From contig JAHLKG010000003.1 of the NCBI GenBank assembly GCA_025526995.1, positions 1,302,001 to 1,366,000 on the forward strand: a stretch of DNA of 64,000 nt, in the 5' to 3' direction. The DNA comes from Powellomyces hirtus (taxonomy: Eukaryota; Chytridiomycota; Chytridiomycetes; Spizellomycetales; Powellomycetaceae). Shown piece after piece: positions 57,447 to 64,000 of this stretch; position 1 is the first letter of the stretch, and each line of letters starts with the position of its first letter. The notes under the pieces are model-generated. The model was not told the origin of the DNA and did no database searches. It saw only the letters and a program-made list of their open reading frames with translations. A program made the position numbers and the translations under genes.

Positions 57447-60363
57447 ATGTCTCGCTTCTTCCGTGGTGGTGAATCAGACTCAGACTCAGAGTCCGACGAC
57501 TACTCTTCCTCTGACCAAGAGCAGCGCAACAAGGACTCTGATTCCGAAGCAAACTCTGACAGCGACGCTTCGGCGTCCTCTGACTCGGACTCGGATGCCG
57601 ACGACAACAAAAAGGCCGCTGGTGGTGCCAACCGCTTCATGCGCGGTTTTGCCGCCTCAGACTCGGACGAGGACTCGGAGGATGATTCGAAACGAGTGGT
57701 CAAGTCCGCTCGTGACAAGCGGTTCGATGAAATGAGAACGGCCGTCAAGGGACTGAAGAATGCTCAAAAGATCAACGACTGGGTGGCCATTCAGAACGAG
57801 TTTGAGAGGCTCAACAAGGGTTACTCAAAGGCTGCCGCCATCATCCAGCGAGAAGGTGTCCCACGGTTCTACATTCGCACTATCATTGAGTTGGAGGACT
57901 TTATGAAGGAGGCCCTCACCAACAAGGACGCAATCAAGAAGATGAACGCCTCTTCGTCTCGTGCCCTCAACGCAATGAAGCAGAAGCTGCGGAAACACAA
58001 CAAGCAGTACGAAGCCGACATTGAAAAGTTCCAGGCCAACCCGGTTGACGAGGAGGCGTCTGCCGACGAGGCCGAGGCGGCCGCTGCCAAGAAGGTTGTC
58101 CGAAAACCCGCCTCTGACGATTCCGACTCGGACTCGGACGATGACACCCCGGCTGGACGAGACAAGTGGGTCAAGGTGTCCGGAGACGAACAGAGCGACA
58201 GCGACTTTGACCAGAAGAAGGCAAAGAAGCGCGCAGCCAAGGCTGCTGCTGCTGATGGCAAGGCGGAAGGTGCTGATGACTTCCAAGTTGTCGGCAAGGG
58301 AGGAAAGGTCTTTGAGGTCAAGCCCGAGAACCTGTTCAAGAAGCTGCAAGAGATTATCGAAGCCCGCGGTAAAAAGGTGAGTCACCAGCGAGAGAAGAGA
58401 TGCCTGTTGGCAGTTTACTTACTACCAATGGGCGACTGTTAGGGTACCGATCGTCAAGTTCAAATGGACCACCTCCAGAAGATTTTGGACGTTGCTGTGT
58501 CCCCATACCAAAAGGTCAAGGTTCTACTTGCCCTCATCCCTTCCCGCTTTGATTCCGCTCCTACTTCCACCGGCTACATGGCCATCGATGTATGGAAGAA
58601 CGCTGCGAATGAGCTCAATTCTCTCTTTGGTTTCCTGGAGGAATCCAACAACATCCGCGTTGTCGAATTCTCCGAGGAAGAGGACGAGGAAACTGTGGCC
58701 GAGGGCAAATTCAAGAATGGCGAGGAGGTCACCATCCGTGGTTCCCTGAACTCGCTGATAGACCGTATCGACGATGAATTCACCAAATCGCTCCAGCACA
58801 TCGACCCCCACACCCTCGACTACATCAGCCGGCTTCGCGATGAGACTGTTTTGTACGCACTCCTGGTTCGCGCACAGAAGTACTTTGAACGCATCGACTT
58901 CACGCTGGCTGTTGACCAGACCAAAATGCGTCGCATCGAGCACCTCTACTACAAGCCCGATCTCGTCATCCAGGCGGTAGAAAAGGAGGTGCGAACACTG
59001 TACCCGACCTTGAACGAAGAACTTGAGGAGCCTGTCCGCCTCGTCGAAAACCTTTGCACAAGTCTGTACAAGACGGATGTTGATCGCGTCCGAACCCGCG
59101 CCCTCCTGTGCCACGTTTACCATCTTGCCCTCCATGACAACTTCCAAAAAGCCCGTGACATGCTCCTCATGTCTCACCTTCAGGATCACGTCGGTCAGAC
59201 CGAGGTCTTTACTCAAATCCTGTTCAACCGAACCATGGTCCAGCTCGGTCTCTGTGCATTCCGCAGCGGTCTCATCCGTGAAACCACCAACGCCCTCCAA
59301 GAGATTTCGTCGTCGGGCAAAGTCAAGGAGCTGCTCGCCCAAGGGGTGCAGATGCAGCGCTACTCGGAAAAGACCCCGGAGCAGGAACGTCTCGAGAAGC
59401 AGCGTCAACTCCCTTTCCACATGCACATCAACTTGGAACTCCTCGAGTGTGTTTACCTCACCGCTTCGATGTTGCTTGAAATCCCCAACATGGCGGCCAA
59501 CGCCCACGAGCCTCGCCGCAAGGTCATCAGCAAACCGTTCAGGAGAATGTTGGACTACAACGAACGACAAGGGTTCACTGGTGCGTGCTGCTGTGAGAGT
59601 CTTGAACAGCATTTGAGCGTACGTCTCACTTCTTTTTCGCTTTTTTTTACGTGCCCCTACAGGCCCACCAGAAAACACCAGAGACCACATCATGGGCGCT
59701 GCCAAAGCGCTGGCTGCGGGTGAATGGCAACGGTGCCAAGACCTGATACATACCGTCAAGATCTGGGAGCTGATGCCGCAGGCCGACAAGATCAAGGACA
59801 TGCTCACCACCAAGATCAAGGAAGAAGGTCTCCGCACATACCTGTTCACCTACGCGCCGTACTACGACTCGCTCGGTCAGGACCAGCTCGCCTCGATGTT
59901 TGACCTCCCCGCGCTGCAAGTCCGCGGCATCATCTCCCGCATGATCATCAACGAGGAAATCGACGCGTCCATCGACCAGCCTACAAACACGATCGTCCTG
60001 CACCGCGCTTCGGCAGGCGATGTTTCCCGCCTCGAACACCTCGCGGGCGTCTATGCCGACAAGGTTTCCTCCCTCGTTGAATCCAACGAGAAACTCCTTG
60101 AAGCCCGCTCGCAACACCTAGGCCTGCAGCAGCAACAGCAGCAACAGCAGCAACGCGGTGATAACAACTACCGTGGTGGAAACAACAACTACCGTGGGGG
60201 CGACCGTAATAACAACAGCACCAGCAAGGATGGAAATAACAACAAGGGGGGCGACCGACGTGGACCTGCGCGGCAGTCGGGCTATGGCGGCGGCGACAGA
60301 AACTCGAACCGGTCGGGACGCGGTGGACGAGGTGGCGCGCAGAGTGGCCGTGTAGGTAGGTAG
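57447..60363 (+). CDS. NIP1: Eukaryotic translation initiation factor 3 subunit C (NIP1)
   Basis: Three exons (57447..58376, 58443..59580, 59663..60363) give 922 aa. The start MSRFFRGG is characteristic of eIF3c. It leads into a Ser/Asp-rich acidic region (to about residue 90), which in yeast binds eIF5 and eIF1. Family segments follow: KRFDEMRTAVKGLKNAQKIN, QNEFERLNKGY, DHLQKILDVAVSPYQKVKVL and RVRTRALLCHVYHLALHDNF. A PCI domain lies toward the C-terminus (LRTYLFTYAPYYDSLGQDQL; VRGIISRMIINEEIDASID). The tail is Gln/Asn rich and then RGG-like (SGRGGRGGAQSGR), which may bind RNA. It is a core scaffold of the 43S pre-initiation complex. Confidence 0.96.
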
Positions 60364-60996
60364 GTAGATAGACATCACAGAACCAGTAACGATAACAGAA
60401 CAAGAAAACCCCATCTTCCCCTCTCCCCGCTTTGCATATCATAAACCATAACAATAGAGAAATTTGGTAAACAGGCGGTCGCAGCAAATCTAAAATTTCC
60501 GGCCTGGAATGTTCCTTTCTATACTTGATCTGGCTGATTTTACCCAACCGTGCTACAGTGTCGGAATGTTATCCTCATCGGCTCACTCGTGCTTTATTCT
60601 CATATTTCAGCTAACAAAACCCCCGAGAAGTGGATGGGGGATGTGCGGGGTGGGATTCATCCACGACCTATGCAGCACACTGAACCTACTCTCGCTTTTG
60701 ACACAGGATCCCCTAGCACCCGCAAACACCCCGTGGACCTGCCTGCTTTCTTGCTCAAGAGACCCTCGCCATCTTGATTCCTTGCCCGCGGCACCAACAC
60801 CTGAAGCACACCCTCTTGTCGTAGATTCCCGGCCTTCGAGTTGCCGCCCGTTCCCGTCTGCCCTTAGGGGGCCCCCCTGCTTTGCAGCTGCGCGTTACTC
60901 CAGTTTGGAAGCAAGACACCTTGCCGCCTTCCCCTAGATTTGGGGAATGATAGACGTAAAGAACCGGCCGGCATACAACTGCAGGCGCGACCAATG
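60364..60996. other. Intergenic, eIF3c 3' flank
   Basis: About 630 bp facing the dioxygenase remnant on the other strand. No motif or repeat is seen. Confidence 0.4.
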
Positions 60997-61959
60997 TCAA
61001 GGCCTATTATCTTTTCTTGCTCTTTGACGCTCTTTCCTTATGTATAATTGTGTATAATTGTCCATATGTATTCTATTACAACCTTGTTTCAAGCCCAAAC
61101 CCCGCCATGCACAAGCTGATGCATCTTGAAGACAATGCTGTACCGGTGGTTTCCAACCCACTTTCTGCAACATGTGCTCAAGTGCGCAGGACCTGACAAA
61201 CAGCACATCCCCGGGAGTGAACGGTATTCTCGCTGACAGCTGCGGAAAACAAAAGTGACCACCCGTGAACTTGCCCAAGCAGACAATAGCGCACCATCCT
61301 TCCTTGGCGTCCGTGAGGTCTGGATGCTTCAGAACGTACTCATTGGCGACAACGGCAATCATTGAGGATGAGACTTGGAAGAGATTGCCAAGCCAGAAGC
61401 TTTTGTTAACAAGTGTTTGTCCAAGGAAGGCAGCTTGTTACTCAGCTGATGCTTCAGGATCGACCTCCGGAACAGGTGGTTGATGAGCAGAGCAAGTTTT
61501 CGCATGGCGGCTAACGTGATGAATGACCGGACTGCAGCGTCCCGCTTGACCGTTCCTGATCCGATTGGTTCGACGGATACGTTTGGGGCCGAGACGCCTC
61601 CCTTGCAGCTTTGGGGTTGCCAAAACTCAAAATGCCACACCCCGTGCAGCTCTGGCTGGCTTTCGAAGGTAATGTGGCGTGCGTCTTTGCTTGGGGGCGG
61701 TGATGCATTTGTTTCTCCGAGTTTAGTGATGGCAAGATCCAGCTGATCGCTGGATTTCAGCAGACCCACGGAAAGTAGACAAACATGCGCTTTTTCTGCA
61801 CATCCACGCCGGCTCCCACGGCTGCACAAAAAAAAATATGCGGTCAGAACAGGCTTGTCAATGGAGTCCGCATGTGGACAGACATTTGGGGAGCTCATCA
61901 TAGCCTTCAGCGCACTGCAAATCCCGCTCATAGAGCTCCATAACCTCCTCGGCTTTCAT
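60997..61959 (-). pseudogene. Decayed TET/JBP-like 2OG-Fe(II) dioxygenase
   Basis: The 3' part reads SFWLGNLFQVSSSMIAVVAN, then LKHPDLTDAKEGW (metal-binding HxD), CLGKFTGGHFCFPQL, TPGDVLFVRSCALEH (distal His) and a tail to a stop at 60997. This is the double-stranded beta-helix core of fungal TET/JBP-type 2-oxoglutarate oxygenases. Upstream pieces (RKLALLINHLF, then VDPEASAE) lie in different frames, and a TAA at about 61439-61441 interrupts the frame leading into the core. No splice pair convincingly removes it. In fungi such genes often travel with KDZ transposons; no transposase is visible here. A spliced active gene is less likely but not excluded. Confidence 0.6.
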
Positions 61960-62560
61960 TTTGTTTTTGATGGTGTTTGGTTGCCGCTTGTATGAAGTGG
62001 TGGGCGTTTCCAGGAACTCCTTCATGTCAAACTCAAAGGCCAGAGGTGGCGGTAGCGGTGACGGCGAGCACGGTCACGATAGGGGGAAATGCGGTGCTCC
62101 CAGTGCTCCTAGCGCCGTTTCGGCATCCTGACACTTGTAACAGCGTAAGCAGGCTCCACGCTTGTTTGTTTATAAATGTGTGGGGAGCCGGCGTTGGAAT
62201 GTCGGGCGTTGGATGCGAGAATTTCTCGTCGTCAGTCCAGAGCAATCCCTCTCCAGTCGCGACGCGGAGTGGGGGACAAGTGGCTGTGAAAACAATTTAC
62301 GGACGTTCAGATTCTGTCCGATGCTGAGGCCATCCCGTTCATTTGCCTTCCTCCGAAAAAGCTGGAGAATTCGACATTGACCTGCAAGTTCCCACCGACT
62401 TCGCACCGCAATTAAAAGCTGACGTCAACTGCTCGAAAACATCTAGCCTCTTCTGTACCGTGCTCCCACAGTCACCCACAGGTTTCACAGGGTTGTTATT
62501 TGCCTCTCGACACGGTTGGACGCGGGGTGGATAAACGAAAAGCGGGGTGTGTGGTGACCA
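61960..62560. promoter_or_regulatory. CDC45 promoter region
   Basis: About 600 bp upstream of the CDC45 start. A TGACGTCA word (CRE-like) lies near 62421. No gene is supported. Confidence 0.35.
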
Positions 62561-64000
62561 ATGGGCTACGTTGCGTTCGCACAGTTGGACCAAGTCTATC
62601 GACGATTGAAGTCTGCGGCGTCGAGGAACGGAGGAACGGGCGCTTCGACGGTTCTTATCTTTGTTAGTCCGGACGCGGATGCCGTGTGCGCATTGAAAAT
62701 CCTCGTGGTAAGCAAAACGCACCCCTGCAACGCCACGCTGGGGGCGAAAACGATTCAGACCTGCAGCTGTGCCCCGCCGGCGGATGTGATACCCGCATCG
62801 AGTAGTCTTACTGTCGGTCGCGAATAAAAGGCGCGAACTTTCAACCATGAGAAAGTAACATCTTGCCCACCAGACATTGCTCAAGTCGGACTGCATAGCG
62901 CACAAAATCGTCCCTGTTGCTGGATATACCGATCTGAGCGGGGCGAATGAAGATCACGTGGAAAACAATGAGGAAGTAAGAAACAAGGTGGTATACAAAC
63001 AACCTGTCGTCACTGCTGTTCTAAACTTGCTCCTTTTTCCGTAGCTGCGGAGTATTGTCATGCTCAACTGTGGCGGCCTCGTTGACCTTAATGAGATGTT
63101 TACGCTTTCGGAGGACATGACCATTTATGTGTGTGACTCGCATCGGCCGCTCAACCTCAGAAGTCTCTTCAATCAGGAACAAGTATGTGAAATATAAACT
63201 GCTGCGCTTATCAGCCAAACAGGGAAGGGATGGAAAGGACAACGGAGTGGGTGTGATGGACTGGTCACTCAACATGTCTGAATTACTGCGTGTTGAGCCC
63301 CGTGTACAGAGAGGCGCTGGGGGCGGTGCAGACTCCACTCACGCCCCTGCCCCTGCGTACCGCTGCTGTCACAGCACCTTTGTTTGCTGGGCTGCAAACC
63401 ATCATGGCGAATGCAACGATTGGTGACTGACATTCCCCTCAAACATTATTAGATTGTATTCATGGATGACGGTGACATTGATGACCTGCCTGATTTGAAG
63501 AAAGCTGTCGAGGAATTGGAGGTGAGCGAGTCTGTTCTTTCATCTCGAGAGGCTAGAGAGATCTTGATAGGTTTCTTTTGTAGTTTGAAGACTCGGACGA
63601 TGACGATGACGACGAGAATGGCGCAGATGATGCCGAAAGCGAAGAATCGGAGGAAGAGCTTTCAGAGAACGAAAGTGAACCAGATGCGGACGGCAACGCG
63701 GTGGATGTAGGGGGAGAGGGTATGGGCAAGGTACAGGCAATTGTTGATACAAGTTCTCGATCCCCCGGCCGCTTTCTGATCATTGCGTAGAACCGGGATA
63801 GACGGAAAGATGGGAAACGGAAAGAACCGCCAGGGGTCGAGGCGGTGCAGACTCCGCCGTTAAAGAGGGCGCGGGTGTCGAGCAGACGTCGGCGTCGGCG
63901 AGAACATCAGCGGGTCATTGCGGAGTACTATGCGGAGGGCGCGTATTACGGATTGTCGGTTGCCGGGATGCTCTACGCGCTTGCAGAGCAGCTAGGCAGA
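62561..64000 (+). CDS. CDC45: CDC45 replication factor, 5' part
   Basis: Six exons are visible (62561..62707, 62874..62975, 63045..63182, 63453..63521, 63584..63730, 63791..>64000), and the window cuts the last one. The protein begins MGYVAFAQLDQVYRRLKSAA. The CDC45/DHH-like core follows: STVLIFVSPDADAVCALKIL, TLLKSDCIAHKIVPVAGYTD, RSIVMLNCGGLVDLNEMF, VCDSHRPLNLRSLF and IVFMDDGDIDDLP. An acidic linker comes next (FEDSDDDDDDENG through ESEEEL), then basic RRRRRREHQRVIAEYY and YYGLSVAGMLYALAEQLGR. CDC45 is the non-catalytic partner of MCM2-7 and GINS in the CMG replicative helicase. About 270 codons are seen of a family usually over 550 aa. Confidence 0.94.

Noticed and set aside
58524..59849. 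441-codon minus-strand frame opposite eIF3c
   Set aside because: A mirror of strongly biased eIF3c codons; the sense strand matches eIF3c throughout.
62339..62905. 188-codon minus-strand frame opposite CDC45 exon 1
   Set aside because: The plus strand encodes the conserved CDC45 start; the antisense frame shows no motif.
1..64000. tRNA, rRNA and CRISPR elements
   Set aside because: Scanning for B-box-like GGTTCGAATCC words and regular spaced repeats found no credible candidate.

Overview
The window is a gene-dense stretch of a nuclear fungal genome. Most genes carry several short introns (about 50-100 nt, GT...AG). Low-complexity coding runs (polyQ, polyN, polyP, polyH) are frequent, and intergenic DNA is rich in homopolymers and microsatellites. 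The gene set (full-length Dicer, RNA14, EDC3, SLX9, FAN1, Atos, Mdm35, SFP1- and Crz1-like zinc fingers, a fungal TET/JBP-like dioxygenase remnant) fits an early-diverging fungus, with a chytrid as my best guess. The species assignment is inference. No tRNA, rRNA, CRISPR array or prokaryote-type operon was seen.

Layout. 0.8-2.3 kb (-): BuGZ/ZNF207-like protein. 2.7-6.9 kb (+): RNA14/CstF77. 7.0-9.1 kb (-): PPR protein. 9.5-15.2 kb (-): Dicer, 18 exons. 15.7-17.2 kb (+): TPR protein. 17.8-21.0 kb (+): EST1/SMG7-like. 21.8-23.8 kb (-): SFP1/JAZF1-like zinc finger. 24.8-27.4 kb (+): FAN1. 27.6-30.1 kb (-): polyproline/WH2 protein. 31.1-32.1 kb (+): mitochondrial uL4. 33.0-36.1 kb (-): Atos-family protein with a HORMA-like N-terminus. 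37.2-37.5 kb (-): Mdm35. 38.3-39.1 kb (+): SLX9. 40.7-42.9 kb (-): USP36-like deubiquitinase. 43.6-45.5 kb (+): Crz1-like zinc finger. 46.3-47.7 kb (+): succinyl-CoA ligase alpha. 48.5-51.3 kb (-): EDC3. 51.9-52.9 kb (-): unrecognised 225-aa protein. 53.2-54.2 kb: tandem repeats and a broken WHxH-family fragment. 54.2-56.3 kb (-): biotin-protein ligase. 57.4-60.4 kb (+): eIF3c. 61.0-62.0 kb (-): decayed TET/JBP-like dioxygenase. 62.6-64.0 kb (+): CDC45, cut by the window end.

The exon models were built by hand from splice signals, reading phase and family motifs. Every complete model closes in frame, but a few junctions are flagged as uncertain. Many genes concern RNA fate: 3' end formation, decapping, an EST1/SMG7-family factor, Dicer, translation initiation, pre-ribosome maturation and mitochondrial translation. 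They alternate in strand with separate promoters, so this is neighbourhood rather than co-transcription.

The observations most worth following are: a FAN1 with an N-terminal PCNA-binding (PIP) motif and no visible UBZ finger, whose two internal introns seem to end in long poly(A)-AG acceptors; two zinc-finger genes whose introns fall at equivalent positions in successive fingers; an Atos protein with an ATG13-type HORMA-like N-terminus; an unrecognised six-exon gene with a 14-nt exon; and decayed accessory genes next to young-looking tandem repeats at 53.2-54.2 kb and 61-62 kb.
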